Virus record (IMG/VR): IMGVR_UViG_3300024236_000007
Span: 1 to 46,349 of that record
Strand: one strand, 5' to 3'
Source of the DNA: a virus
DNA length: 46,349 nucleotides
The stretch's first letter is position 1. Each line of letters begins with the position of its first letter. Below the pieces are notes generated by a model. That model made no database searches, was not told where the DNA came from, and saw nothing but the letters and a program-made list of their open reading frames with translations. Position numbers and translations under genes: made by a program. Positions 30,456 to 40,403 of the stretch are shown here, one piece after another.

Positions 30456-31769
30456 ATGCTCACGTATCAAATTATTAATGACGATAGAAAAGAAGACATT
30501 CTAGAAATGGGGCTAGTTGGAGTAGAATTCGAATTTTACTCCAACAAGTCTTTAGAAGATACTAGAAAAGAAATAGCATCTCTTTTAGGTAAAAAGGTTA
30601 GGTTAGAAGATAAAGCGCATAGTGACTTCCAACCAACTAAAAAAGAGTTTAAATTAGAACCTGACATGTCAGGTGGTAAAGGCTTGGTCGAATTAGTTAC
30701 TGGAGCCATACCTTATAACGATGCTAGAAAGATGATTATCGACATGTTAGCATGGATCGATAAGAATGGATATACTACTGAAAAGTCATCAATACACTTA
30801 AATGTAAGTTTTGATTCTGACAAAGTAGAGTACCCTGAATTTATTCAAAGAATGGATGCTTTAAAGTTTATATTAGACTTTAACGAGGCTGAAGTTTACA
30901 AAATGTTTCCAAATAGAGAAAATAGTGTATACGCAAAATCAATTAAGTGGGTAGTACCTAAATTAGAATCTACTTATTTTAATGGACAGCATATTAACCC
31001 AATGTCATTTGACTTTCCTAATGAAAAGTATTATGGAGTAAACTTTGAAAAATTACAAAAAGGATATTTAGAGTTTAGATATATTGGCGGTAAAGATTAT
31101 CAAAAGAAGACTTCAAATATTCTTTATTTATTAGAAAGATTTTTATTTCAATTATGGAATACTGCAAAAAGTAAATCATACACTCAATTAAATCTTTTAG
31201 AATTAAAGAGAATATTGAATAAAAACAATCCATATATTTCAGTACTTAAAGACCATACAAGGTTTAAAGAGTTTTTTCCAGAAATAGAGTTAACCGTTGA
31301 TTTAAAGAAATCTGATAAAATCATATCTCTTTATTGGGACAAGATTAAGTTTAGTGTAGTTAAGTTAATCAGCCATGGCTCTTTGTCGAAAGGTTATATT
31401 AACTATGATAGCGACATTGGAAGAGTTCAGGTTAAAGAAGGTGAACTATCGAATTGTTTCGATTTGAATAATTACGACTTTATAGACTGCAAGATATCTG
31501 GAACTTTTTCTTTTTGTGATATATTTAGATCTGAAATAAAAGATGCTAATATGTTAAGGTGTAACCTTTATCAAAACACTATGGTTTCAGGTTCTAAAGT
31601 AGAATCTTGTTATGTTAGTAGAGAATGTGAACTTACAAACTGTTATGTTTTCCAATGGGATTCAATATTTAAAGGAAGAATGATTGGTGGTATATTTAGA
31701 CATGGCAAAATAAGCAAGTCTGCAGAGTTTGATAAAACTGAAATAATAAATAGTAAAAAAATAGATTAA
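30456..31769 (+). CDS. Amidoligase-like enzyme with pentapeptide-type C-terminal repeats (437 aa)
   Basis: Residues 1-260 match the putative amidoligase family (glutamine-synthetase-like fold). GVEFEF is at 22-27. KLEPDMSGGKGLVELVTG lies around 66-83 with an acidic residue before the Gly-rich loop. IHLNVS at 113-118 carries the conserved His, and YLEFRYIGG lies near 205-213. Members form amide bonds with ATP and are often encoded beside ATP-grasp enzymes. Residues 340-437 (ELSNCFDLNNYDFIDCKISG, then ANMLRCNLYQNTMVSGSKVE) look like pentapeptide-repeat coils. Substrate is unknown. It lies between the S1-domain gene and a structural gene and is preceded by a promoter-like element. Confidence 0.8.
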   Translation: MLTYQIINDDRKEDILEMGLVGVEFEFYSNKSLEDTRKEIASLLGKKVRLEDKAHSDFQPTKKEFKLEPDMSGGKGLVELVTGAIPYNDARKMIIDMLAWIDKNGYTTEKSSIHLNVSFDSDKVEYPEFIQRMDALKFILDFNEAEVYKMFPNRENSVYAKSIKWVVPKLESTYFNGQHINPMSFDFPNEKYYGVNFEKLQKGYLEFRYIGGKDYQKKTSNILYLLERFLFQLWNTAKSKSYTQLNLLELKRILNKNNPYISVLKDHTRFKEFFPEIELTVDLKKSDKIISLYWDKIKFSVVKLISHGSLSKGYINYDSDIGRVQVKEGELSNCFDLNNYDFIDCKISGTFSFCDIFRSEIKDANMLRCNLYQNTMVSGSKVESCYVSRECELTNCYVFQWDSIFKGRMIGGIFRHGKISKSAEFDKTEIINSKKID

Positions 31770-31771
31770 AA

Positions 31772-32614
31772 ATGGCAAAAATAAGAACAGGAGAACCCTT
31801 AGATTTTCAAAATGAAAGAGACTATGGTGCAGAATGTCTAGCTGCTTTTTTAGCAGAAATTGGTTCAGAAATTACAGGTGCATGTATGGTACCTTTAAAT
31901 TTACCAGAGCCTGAAGTTAAAAATATAACTAAAAGGGCTATTAAGTGGTTTAGAAAAAATTACGAATATAGTTTAAGACAAAACTATTATCATGTTCCTT
32001 CTGAAGTTTTTTCATCTGATTATTTTAAAGATAACAGATCAGTAAATTTTGGACCACAGGAACTTGATGGTTCTGGTGAAGTTTTTTCTATTTATGGAGT
32101 TTACGATTTAGCATCTGGTTGGAATTCAGGAGCGTCTGGTTTTGACTTAAGATTTACTGAAGGGAATGACTTCGCTATTGATAAAATGTTATTTAGAAAT
32201 GCATTTGAAGGTTCAGGTGCTTCAGAGTCTGCTGAAGAGTTACAATACTATGTAATTAACCAAAGTTACTTTGATATGGCTAGACAAATATTAGAGAATC
32301 CTTTAAGTTTCCATTATTCACAATTAACTGGTGAATTGAAATTTATGGGAGATACTCCTAAAGGTGATGTTATTTTAGAGCTTTACGAAAGTATTCCTGA
32401 TTGTGCATTGTATAATGATGAAATCTTTTTTAGATATGTTGCAGCTAAAGTAAAAGTTGCAATTGGTTCTAAATTATCAGTGTTTAAGTTTTCTCTACCA
32501 GGTGGAGTTGAAATAGACTATGATGGTATTTTATCAATGGGACAAGAAGAACTGGAAGGTGTTAAAGAAGAAATAAAAGGAGATGAAGGAGTAGATTGGA
32601 TGTTTCACTCCTAA
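31772..32614 (+). CDS. Virion structural protein, unknown (280 aa)
   Basis: A soluble alpha/beta protein with a Trp/Tyr-rich helix (AIKWFRKNYEYSLRQNYYH), an internal Gly/Ser-rich loop (GWNSGASGFDLRF) and an acidic C-terminus ending EGVDWMFHS. The segment RYVAAKVKVAIGSKLSVFKF with LPGGVEIDYDGILSMGQEEL looks like a neck or connector protein from T4-like phages, but I could not assign it. The start lies 2 bp after the amidoligase stop, and the spacing fits cotranscription with gp25. Confidence 0.65.
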   Translation: MAKIRTGEPLDFQNERDYGAECLAAFLAEIGSEITGACMVPLNLPEPEVKNITKRAIKWFRKNYEYSLRQNYYHVPSEVFSSDYFKDNRSVNFGPQELDGSGEVFSIYGVYDLASGWNSGASGFDLRFTEGNDFAIDKMLFRNAFEGSGASESAEELQYYVINQSYFDMARQILENPLSFHYSQLTGELKFMGDTPKGDVILELYESIPDCALYNDEIFFRYVAAKVKVAIGSKLSVFKFSLPGGVEIDYDGILSMGQEELEGVKEEIKGDEGVDWMFHS

Positions 32615-32633
32615 AAAATAAGATAAATAATCT

Positions 32634-32990
32634 ATGGAATTATATGTTAAAACGATAGAAGACCCAAATCACAATGTAAATACGGTTCATATTGAGAATG
32701 AGATATCACAACTTATTACTCAAATTGAGACTATGCTTTTTACAGATAAGGGTACCGTTTTAGGAGAACCTGGATTTGGTGCAAGTTTAGAAACTTTAAT
32801 ATATGAACTGAATGCAAATGAAGAGCAAGTTAAAGGACTTGTTAAGGAGCAAATAGACATGTATATCCCTTTAGCACAAAAGTATGATACTAGAGTAGAT
32901 ATTACTTTTCAAAGAGGAGAAATAAGAGATATTGCAAACTTAAATGTAATAATTGACTCTCAATATTTAGTTGGGGTCAGGATAGAATAA
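32634..32990 (+). CDS. Baseplate wedge protein, gp25-like (118 aa)
   Basis: The gp25/lysozyme-like fold of contractile tails is clear. ISQLITQIETMLFTDKGT and the strongly conserved LGEPGFGASLETLIYEL core at about 42-56 are followed by the alpha/beta end (RVDITFQRGEIRDIANLNVI). gp25 is needed for sheath attachment to the baseplate and has counterparts in T6SS (TssE) and R-type tailocins. The length of 118 matches T4 gp25 (132). It is followed closely by the gp6-like gene, the standard order in contractile systems. Confidence 0.93.
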   Translation: MELYVKTIEDPNHNVNTVHIENEISQLITQIETMLFTDKGTVLGEPGFGASLETLIYELNANEEQVKGLVKEQIDMYIPLAQKYDTRVDITFQRGEIRDIANLNVIIDSQYLVGVRIE

Positions 32991-33001
32991 TAAATAAAAA
33001 A

Positions 33002-34858
33002 ATGGCTGAATTAAAATTTTTAGAAAAAGCAAGAGTTAATGCTAAGCAAATATATGGCGATGCTTCTAATTATATTGGAAGAGTCTATGGAAGAGCTGGT
33101 GACTTTTTTACAACAGCTTCACCATTTGCTCAAATATTAGAAGTAATGTCTGAGATGAATGAAATGCTTATGTTCTATATAGAAGACTCTACAGTAGAGC
33201 AAAACATTTACACTGCACAGCAGCCTGAATCTATATATGGACTTGCTAGACTTGCCGGTCATGACCCAACAAGAGGGTTTGCAGCAACTGGAGAAATTAG
33301 GTTTAGATGGAAACCAGGTGCTAAAGATGATATTGCTGGAAACAATTTAATTATACCTGTAAATACTAAAATTACATTTGAAAATAATGGTCTTACTTAT
33401 TTCTTAAGAACGCAAAAAGATGAGTTTCTTTTACCTAAATCTTCAAATGGCTGGGTTCAAGCAAGTATAATGCAGGGCGAATTAGAATCTCAAACAGTTA
33501 CTGGAACTGGAGAAAAGATGCAAAGTTTTAATATTAAAGTACCCGGAACAACAGACCACAACTATGTTAAAGTATCTGTAAATGGCGAATTATGGACTAA
33601 ATTTGATAGTCTATATGAAATGAGACCTACAGATAAAGGAGTTTTGATTAAAAGCGGAATTAGTGGTGGAATTGATATTTACTTTGGAACTGGTAATTTT
33701 GGTTCTATACCTCAAAATGGAGCAGCAATAGAAATACAATATTTAAAATGTGATGGAGCTGCAGGAAACTTAAATCAATCAGGTGATTTAAGTTTTAACT
33801 GGATTGAAGAGGGTTCTGATTCAACAGGAGAAGATTATGACTTAAATGAACTACTAGATTCTGAAGTATTGATTACTCCTTTTATGGGAGCAGATCCAGA
33901 GTCTACTGAATTTACAAAAATGCTAACACCAATGGCTAGCAAAAGTTATGTTTTGTCAAATCCTGACAACTATGAATATTTCTTATCTAAATACGGTCAA
34001 TTTAGTTATTTAGATGCATATAATACAACAGAAGACGGCTATTTAGATGATGACAACGTTATTTATATTTTTGCTATTCCAGATTTAGAAAAAAGATTAT
34101 TGTCTGGTACTGATTATTTTTCAGTTCCGCAAGAAGAATTCTTTTTCAGCAAAGAAGAAACTGATAGATTTATTGGTGTTATAGAGGATAGTGGTCAACA
34201 AATGGTTACAAGTGAAGCTGTATTCGTAGAGCCTAAAGCTATTAAATATAGAATGGATATATCTATAAGATGGTTTGAAGGATTTAAGCAAGAAGATATT
34301 TTTAATGACATCAGAGCTGCGGTTAGTAATTACCTTATAAAAATTACAAGAAGGGATAAACTTCCTAAAAGTGATATCGTTGCCTTAATCGAGGATGTTG
34401 AAGGTGTTGATGCCGTAAATGTTCAATTTGTTTCGAGTGTTGAAGAAGAGGCTAGAAGAAATGGATACTACACTTATAAAAAGATTACAGTTACCCCCAC
34501 AACGCCTGAACTCCTCGGCAACGACGGAGACCAAAAAAGATTAGTGTTCTTTAAAAGAACAGAAGAAATTAAAAAAATAACGCTTGACCAGCCAGACATG
34601 TTAATTCCTGTTTCAGGAGGAGATAAGGCTATAGAAGATTGGTACAATAAAATAGGTTTAGATAAGTATGGTGACATTATTTTAGATAAAGATGAAGTTG
34701 CTGTATTTAGAGGAAATTGGGAAGATAGAGATGGGAATCTTGTAAAAGATACTCCAGCTATTGGTGAAATGAGTTCACTTTCAATTTATTTTGATAATCC
34801 ACCAGTTCCTAGAACTATTTATAGTAGAATTCAAGCAGGAAATAGAAGAGCATTGTAA
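33002..34858 (+). CDS. Baseplate wedge protein, gp6/baseplate-J-like (618 aa)
   Basis: Starts AELKFLEKARVNAKQIYGDA, a helical start, followed by the baseplate-J core (YGLARLAGHDPTRGFAATGE, with IPVNTKITFENNGLTYFLRT) in residues 80-150. The late domain (residues 410-500) has the TADIR-like strand set RMDISIRWFEGFKQEDIFND and VNVQFVSSVEEEARRNGY. gp6 dimers link neighbouring wedges in the T4 baseplate. Length (618) is close to T4 gp6 (660). It is coupled with the next gene by TAATG. Confidence 0.88.
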   Translation: MAELKFLEKARVNAKQIYGDASNYIGRVYGRAGDFFTTASPFAQILEVMSEMNEMLMFYIEDSTVEQNIYTAQQPESIYGLARLAGHDPTRGFAATGEIRFRWKPGAKDDIAGNNLIIPVNTKITFENNGLTYFLRTQKDEFLLPKSSNGWVQASIMQGELESQTVTGTGEKMQSFNIKVPGTTDHNYVKVSVNGELWTKFDSLYEMRPTDKGVLIKSGISGGIDIYFGTGNFGSIPQNGAAIEIQYLKCDGAAGNLNQSGDLSFNWIEEGSDSTGEDYDLNELLDSEVLITPFMGADPESTEFTKMLTPMASKSYVLSNPDNYEYFLSKYGQFSYLDAYNTTEDGYLDDDNVIYIFAIPDLEKRLLSGTDYFSVPQEEFFFSKEETDRFIGVIEDSGQQMVTSEAVFVEPKAIKYRMDISIRWFEGFKQEDIFNDIRAAVSNYLIKITRRDKLPKSDIVALIEDVEGVDAVNVQFVSSVEEEARRNGYYTYKKITVTPTTPELLGNDGDQKRLVFFKRTEEIKKITLDQPDMLIPVSGGDKAIEDWYNKIGLDKYGDIILDKDEVAVFRGNWEDRDGNLVKDTPAIGEMSSLSIYFDNPPVPRTIYSRIQAGNRRAL

Positions 34859-35127
34859 TGGGACTATACGACGATTTATATAGATATAAAAGAGAAAAAA
34901 GATATAATTACCAGAAGGTACGAAAAGACAATAGACTTAATTTAGGTTATGACTATTCTGATGACCTTATTAGGAATAATATCTCTAGTCATATTTTTAG
35001 AAATGACACTATTCGAGATTTTATAGGTTTTTGTACAGATTATTATATGAATACAATAAAACAAATCCGTAAAATGAAAAATTGGAAAAACTTTACGGTC
35101 GATAAAGATGATAAAAACGTAAGATAA
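34858..35127 (+). CDS. Small basic tail protein, unknown (89 aa)
   Basis: Very rich in Tyr, Arg, Lys and Asp (LYDDLYRYKREKRYNYQKVR), helical after residue 40. It is tightly coupled to both neighbours by TAATG overlaps. Location between gp6 and the large wedge protein suggests a small wedge partner. No family recognised. Confidence 0.75.
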   Translation: MGLYDDLYRYKREKRYNYQKVRKDNRLNLGYDYSDDLIRNNISSHIFRNDTIRDFIGFCTDYYMNTIKQIRKMKNWKNFTVDKDDKNVR

Positions 35128-37916
35128 TGGCAGAATATCCTTATTTAAGATTTTTTAATGGTGTAGAAAATGAACTAAATTTAAAAGAAGATTTAGTTTC
35201 TGGAGTTTTAAAAGGTTCAATCTTTTTACCAGAAGTTTCTACAGGTTTATATGAATCTGCAAACCTTTTTATTCTTGAAGAGCAAAAAGATGCTCAAGGA
35301 AACCCAGTATGGGGTACTCCAATTGGGGAATCCGGATCAACTCAATTTAAAGTTGAATGGGTTGATGATGTTTATTCAAGCAATGACTTGTTTTTCTATG
35401 GTACTAGAATAGAAGATGAAACTGTAAAAATTCAAGAATTAGATACTTTAACTTTAGATACTTTAGACCATACAAACCTAGTATCTACTGACGTTACAGG
35501 TCTTAAAGAAGTTTCTGATTATATTAATAGTGCTATGCAAATTAATATTGGTTTATCTTCTGCAAATGAAGGTAGACATGATAAAGTTTTAAGAATATCT
35601 GATACCTTTGATGATACTGTTTTGGCTGAAATATTAGTGTATGGCGAAACTATCGGCGAAGATGAAAGATTAAGAGACCTTTTACAAAATTTAGGAGGCA
35701 CATTAGATGATGGTGATTTTATTATGTTTAAAGAGCATGATATTAATGAGTATGGAATTGATTGGAAATTAATGAACCAAAAAAGAAGAGAACTTCTTTT
35801 AGAATTACATAATATAAAACCATTTGTAGGAACATATAAAGCAGTGTTGAATGCAATTGACTTTTTTGGATATAACAATATCACATTAAAAGAATATTGG
35901 TTAAATATAAATCAAGAGAGCGGAGCTTTTGGAAAATTACAAGCAGTTCCAGTACCTGATACAAATAGTGGTTTTTCATATAAGAAACGAAAAAAGTTTA
36001 ATTTACCAAATTCTAATTTAAAGAAGACTTCTAGATTTTCTTTAGTTTACAAATTAAATAACCCAACTGGTGGGTTTGATAATTGGGATATTCCAGAAGT
36101 GGAAGAGGCTTTTGATTTTACACCTGAAGAAGTATTAATAAAATTATATGGTCTAAAGAGTAAATTACAAAGAGACTATTTACCATTACAGGCAAAGATT
36201 GTAGATATTACCGGAGAAGGAGACTTTTTTGACCAAAAAAACATAAACACTTGGAATAATCAAGAGCCTATTGCTCTTTTTAATGAAGGAAAAGATGTTG
36301 ATTTTAAAGTTTTTCCGGAAAATAAACAATTGTACATAGAAGACTATAAACTATTAACAGACTCTAATATACTTATTGGAACTTCTCCTGGTTCTATTAT
36401 AGGACTGGAAGAATTTGATGACATATCTCAATCAGATAGAGAATTACTTCTTTCTGACTTTGAAAATTTCTATTTAAAATATTACGAAGAAGATAAAGAT
36501 AGTTTCAACAATAGTGTTCTTGGGTACTATGACGTACCTGTTGGTTCTCCATTAATTTTAGAATGTACTTCATTACCACAAACTTGGGAAGATGCTGATT
36601 TTCCATGGGCAGATGCAATAGACCCTCAAATTACATGGAATAACTGGTGGAAAAGAAATGTTTATGAAATTGAATGGAAAGTAACTGGTCCTAGAGGATA
36701 TTCTCAATCTTTTAAAGGAGACATTGGATATTGGGAAACTAATGGTCTTACTTCACCTGATGAAATTTTGACATGGCATCCAGAAATGCTAAAACTTGCA
36801 ATTATAGTACCATATACTGGAGATTATGCAGTTGAATTAAGACTTACTGACTTAAATGGTTTTACAAGTTTCCATAAAAAACAAGATGTATTTAACGTTA
36901 AAGTTAAACCTATTGAATTGTATGGAATTTATCAATGGAAAGAAAATACTGATTGGAGAAAATGGAAAACTTCATGGGATAATACTGGAGGATATTGGGA
37001 TTTGCCTACTGAAAATTTAGAAAAAGTTAGAGATAGTTTTCAAAGTTTATATCTTACAATGGATAGAAATAATTATCTATATGATGAATCTCAAGGAAAG
37101 CAATTTTCAACGGTTAGAAGATTTATAGACAATGACCCTTCTAATTTAACAGGTTATGGAGAAACTACAGGACCATATACATGGGATGCAATTGATGAAG
37201 TAAGGTGGAATGATTTTAAACATGCTTGGTGGAATTCAACTAGAATAGGTTCAGATTTAGCAGCTAGTTTTAAAATATCAGATGCTTATCAAGGTAATGT
37301 TTTAACAATAAAGCATTTCGATCCTATTACAAAAGAAAATAAAATTGGATATCATACTATTGTTTCTTCCACACCAACCGGTACTGGAGACATTGCTGGA
37401 TGGCAAGCAATTGCTGATGAATTAAACGCATCAACAGATGAAATAATTTCTAAATTTAATTACAATCCAGTATTTGAAGATACTAATAACGACGGTGCGG
37501 TAGATACTTTTAATTTTATGTTAGGTGTAGGTAAAAACTATTCTTATTCATATGACTTTGATAGTGTATATTTCAGCATAGGTTCTGGTACGGCAAATGG
37601 TCTAATTATAGGTGAAGTTCATTTTACTTCTTATAACCCAACATTTGATAGTGTTCGTATTATAAATGGCAGCGCTGATATTGAAAGGTCTACACATGTA
37701 ACTATTTCAGTTGATAAAACTCAGATGCCTGGTATTAAAAATCCAGTATGGAAAATATATAAAGATACTAACGCAGATTACAGTGATATATATTATGATA
37801 ATATGTGGTTACCATACTTATTTCAAAAACAAGGTTCTTATAGAATATCCTTAGAATTGGAAGACAGTAACGGTAATAAGAATAGTATCGAAAGAAATAT
37901 GATAAACGTAAAATAA
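35127..37916 (+). CDS. Large baseplate wedge/structural protein, gp7-like position (929 aa)
   Basis: A 929-residue protein directly after gp6, the place of gp7 in T4 (1032 aa). The N-terminal 250 residues are beta-rich with Ser/Asp loops. The middle (about 200-420) holds a helical part (RRELLLELHNIKPFVGTYKA). Residues 480-600 and 820-920 contain Ig- or PKD-like beta sheets (EWKVTGPRGYSQSFKGDIGY; SYRISLELEDSNGNKNSIER). Many Trp-containing strands are typical of carbohydrate-contacting or wedge proteins. The gp7 equivalence is positional inference. Confidence 0.72.
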   Translation: MAEYPYLRFFNGVENELNLKEDLVSGVLKGSIFLPEVSTGLYESANLFILEEQKDAQGNPVWGTPIGESGSTQFKVEWVDDVYSSNDLFFYGTRIEDETVKIQELDTLTLDTLDHTNLVSTDVTGLKEVSDYINSAMQINIGLSSANEGRHDKVLRISDTFDDTVLAEILVYGETIGEDERLRDLLQNLGGTLDDGDFIMFKEHDINEYGIDWKLMNQKRRELLLELHNIKPFVGTYKAVLNAIDFFGYNNITLKEYWLNINQESGAFGKLQAVPVPDTNSGFSYKKRKKFNLPNSNLKKTSRFSLVYKLNNPTGGFDNWDIPEVEEAFDFTPEEVLIKLYGLKSKLQRDYLPLQAKIVDITGEGDFFDQKNINTWNNQEPIALFNEGKDVDFKVFPENKQLYIEDYKLLTDSNILIGTSPGSIIGLEEFDDISQSDRELLLSDFENFYLKYYEEDKDSFNNSVLGYYDVPVGSPLILECTSLPQTWEDADFPWADAIDPQITWNNWWKRNVYEIEWKVTGPRGYSQSFKGDIGYWETNGLTSPDEILTWHPEMLKLAIIVPYTGDYAVELRLTDLNGFTSFHKKQDVFNVKVKPIELYGIYQWKENTDWRKWKTSWDNTGGYWDLPTENLEKVRDSFQSLYLTMDRNNYLYDESQGKQFSTVRRFIDNDPSNLTGYGETTGPYTWDAIDEVRWNDFKHAWWNSTRIGSDLAASFKISDAYQGNVLTIKHFDPITKENKIGYHTIVSSTPTGTGDIAGWQAIADELNASTDEIISKFNYNPVFEDTNNDGAVDTFNFMLGVGKNYSYSYDFDSVYFSIGSGTANGLIIGEVHFTSYNPTFDSVRIINGSADIERSTHVTISVDKTQMPGIKNPVWKIYKDTNADYSDIYYDNMWLPYLFQKQGSYRISLELEDSNGNKNSIERNMINVK

Positions 37917-37930
37917 AAAAACAATAAAAA

Positions 37931-38461
37931 ATGGCAGTTATAGAAATTTTAGGAACAGATTCATTATCTTCGTCAAGAACGACACTTAATGATAACTTTA
38001 ATGCTTTACAAGATGAGATAGTAGACATCAAAGCATTATTAGATCCGACAACAAACACATTAACGGGAGTTAATGCAAATTTACTTTCATTAGTTGTATC
38101 TGGTGCTACTACTCTAGCAACATTAAGTTCAACTTCACTTGACAATACTGGCGAAAGTAATTTGGGAGGAAGCGTAATAAAGTCTGGTTCTTATCAGGAT
38201 ATCGCAACACCTTCAGCAACCTTACCAGCTACATTAACAGATTATAACTATTTTGTTGATTGTACAGTCGCATTAACATTAGTTGCAGGTTCAGAAGGTC
38301 AAGAAATTACATTAATAGCAGGAGTTGCAGGAGATGTAGATGCAACAAGCGTCGCAGCAGCTACTAATATTACATTAAACAGCGTAGGGAGTACATTATC
38401 ACTAAGATACTTAGGTTCTAGTTGGTATGTTGTAGGTTCTCATGGCGTTACAATATCTTAA
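37931..38461 (+). CDS. Fibre/baseplate appendage protein (176 aa)
   Basis: The N-terminus SSSRTTLNDNFNALQDEIVD is the trimerising helix found at the start of many phage tail or head fibre proteins. The rest is Thr/Ala/Val-rich beta with repeated strands (TLTGVNANLLSLVVSGATTL, SLRYLGSSWYVVGSHGVTIS). No chaperone or lysozyme motif. It follows the large wedge protein by 14 bp and is probably a tip or short fibre subunit. Confidence 0.7.
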   Translation: MAVIEILGTDSLSSSRTTLNDNFNALQDEIVDIKALLDPTTNTLTGVNANLLSLVVSGATTLATLSSTSLDNTGESNLGGSVIKSGSYQDIATPSATLPATLTDYNYFVDCTVALTLVAGSEGQEITLIAGVAGDVDATSVAAATNITLNSVGSTLSLRYLGSSWYVVGSHGVTIS

Positions 38462-38477
38462 TAAAAACAATAAGTAA

Positions 38478-40397
38478 ATGGCTACACCGTTAGTAAGAAT
38501 ACCACAAGTACAAGGAGGCACAATGTATGCCTTCGCAAATGGAACAAGAGATTTAACAAGGGCATTTAATAATGCAGACCTTGAATTTGACTTTTCAAAG
38601 TATGCTCTTTTAGATTTGCCTAATTTTCAAGCACCTTCGAGTGGAGAAAATACAATTCAGTTTGATTCATTAATAGATTATTCAGGAGCGGCTTACGTTC
38701 CTTCTTCTAACGCTGCTGTAGAATTTGCTAAAACTTTTCAAAATTATGCACTTAACTTGGAAGATTTACTTTTACAAGATGATGATTTTGATTCTACTCT
38801 TTTTAGTTCAGATGCAGAAAAGATATTTTTTAAATGGATGGAAAAAACCGGAGCAATTAGATTCAAAACTGCCGATTCTAATGAAGCTGCAAATGTTGGT
38901 TTTTCTACAGAAGAATTTAATGCTTCTGGAACTGGGACAGATTATGAAAGAGTAGTAAAATATTTAGGTACTATTGATGTTGGAAATGATATCAACTATA
39001 AAGGACAAGCATATCAAGAAGTTTTTATAAATGTACCATCTAGCATAGGTTACACACCAACTATTTTATTCAATAATACAAACTATAATACTACACAAAC
39101 TTCTATTCTAGGAGAGGCTGATATTAATGGTAGAGCTGGAACAACGCATCCAGATATAAACTTAGATACTGAAACTCTTGCTGATGTCGCTTCTGGTGAA
39201 TATTTAGTAGGACCAACATCTTCTAATTATGGAATTGATTGGGAGGCTGATAACTATGCTAATATTGTAAATTCTTCAACATTACAAACTTTAGAAGATT
39301 TTGCAAAAACTGGTCAAGATTTTAGATTTAATGCTGTATTAATTTATTATGACCTTTATAGCAAATCAGTACCTTCTAACAGGTCAACAAATCTTTATGG
39401 TATCTTAATACTAGATAACCCACAAGATAATCCAGGTGCAGCAAGTAGTTCATATATTCCTGAAATTGTAAAATACAAACCTAATGAAATTACTGGTTTA
39501 AATGGTAATGCATTTGGTCTTAAATTAAATCTTAAATTTAATTCATCTTTAGATAATGTTGGGGTTGAAGTAAACGTAAATGACTTTACGACATTCTCAA
39601 TGGACTTATTTATGGATACGACAAGTTCATTAGAGCAAGCAACTAAGATTTTAAGAGATGCTAATATTAGATATAACACAATTTCTTCAAGAGTTGATGA
39701 GGTTGAAAACTTAATAGCAACAACAGAAGGAACTGATTTAATAATTAGCAGGTTAAACGAATTAGAATCTTCTTTAGAAAATGCTTCACTAAACCTTGCT
39801 GATGCAGACAGTTTACTCAGCTTAATCACAAGCGCTAATAATAGAATCAATCAGATAGTTGATGGAACTATTCCTACAGAGGTTCAATATAACACTGATG
39901 TATTGGCTGCTGGAAATGGAATTCTTTTAGATAAAAGTATACCAAATAAAATAAAAGTCAATAATAATTTAAAAGGATATTCTTTAAATAGACCTTATAG
40001 ATTTAACGAAAACACATTGACAAGATATACTGAAATTTCAGCGGCGTCTCAATACGATCCGACACAATCTTCAACTTATGGTATTTGGACTCAAATTAAA
40101 GATTTTTCAAATCAGTTAAGATTAGCAGGAAAAGTTACTTCCGGAAGTGCTGATACAAATATCAATATATACTTAGACGATAAACTTATTAAATGGTCAG
40201 ATGGTCAAAGTTTTAAAGTTGTTTTTGAAAATTTAGATTTGAATGGATATTCAATAAATATTTGGACAAATTACTTAAACAATTATAATACACAAATTGG
40301 AAGTTTATCAGATGCTCAATTGAGCGATAACCCTTATTTTGAAATAGTATGCGTAAATGCTGCTAGTTATGATTTCGAAATTGATATAATAAGATAA
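38478..40397 (+). CDS. Large structural protein, tail appendage (639 aa)
   Basis: Beta-rich with repeated Asn/Thr/Ser loops and a coiled-coil region at about 385-470 (SRVDEVENLIATTEGTDLII, ELESSLENASLNLADADSLL). The C-terminal part contains a compact beta domain. The N-terminus begins TPLVRIPQVQGGTMYAFANG, a pattern I have seen in phage virion proteins. A fibre or baseplate-peripheral role is likely. It is cotranscribed with 37931 and 40404. Confidence 0.72.
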   Translation: MATPLVRIPQVQGGTMYAFANGTRDLTRAFNNADLEFDFSKYALLDLPNFQAPSSGENTIQFDSLIDYSGAAYVPSSNAAVEFAKTFQNYALNLEDLLLQDDDFDSTLFSSDAEKIFFKWMEKTGAIRFKTADSNEAANVGFSTEEFNASGTGTDYERVVKYLGTIDVGNDINYKGQAYQEVFINVPSSIGYTPTILFNNTNYNTTQTSILGEADINGRAGTTHPDINLDTETLADVASGEYLVGPTSSNYGIDWEADNYANIVNSSTLQTLEDFAKTGQDFRFNAVLIYYDLYSKSVPSNRSTNLYGILILDNPQDNPGAASSSYIPEIVKYKPNEITGLNGNAFGLKLNLKFNSSLDNVGVEVNVNDFTTFSMDLFMDTTSSLEQATKILRDANIRYNTISSRVDEVENLIATTEGTDLIISRLNELESSLENASLNLADADSLLSLITSANNRINQIVDGTIPTEVQYNTDVLAAGNGILLDKSIPNKIKVNNNLKGYSLNRPYRFNENTLTRYTEISAASQYDPTQSSTYGIWTQIKDFSNQLRLAGKVTSGSADTNINIYLDDKLIKWSDGQSFKVVFENLDLNGYSINIWTNYLNNYNTQIGSLSDAQLSDNPYFEIVCVNAASYDFEIDIIR

Positions 40398-40403
40398 GAA
40401 TAA

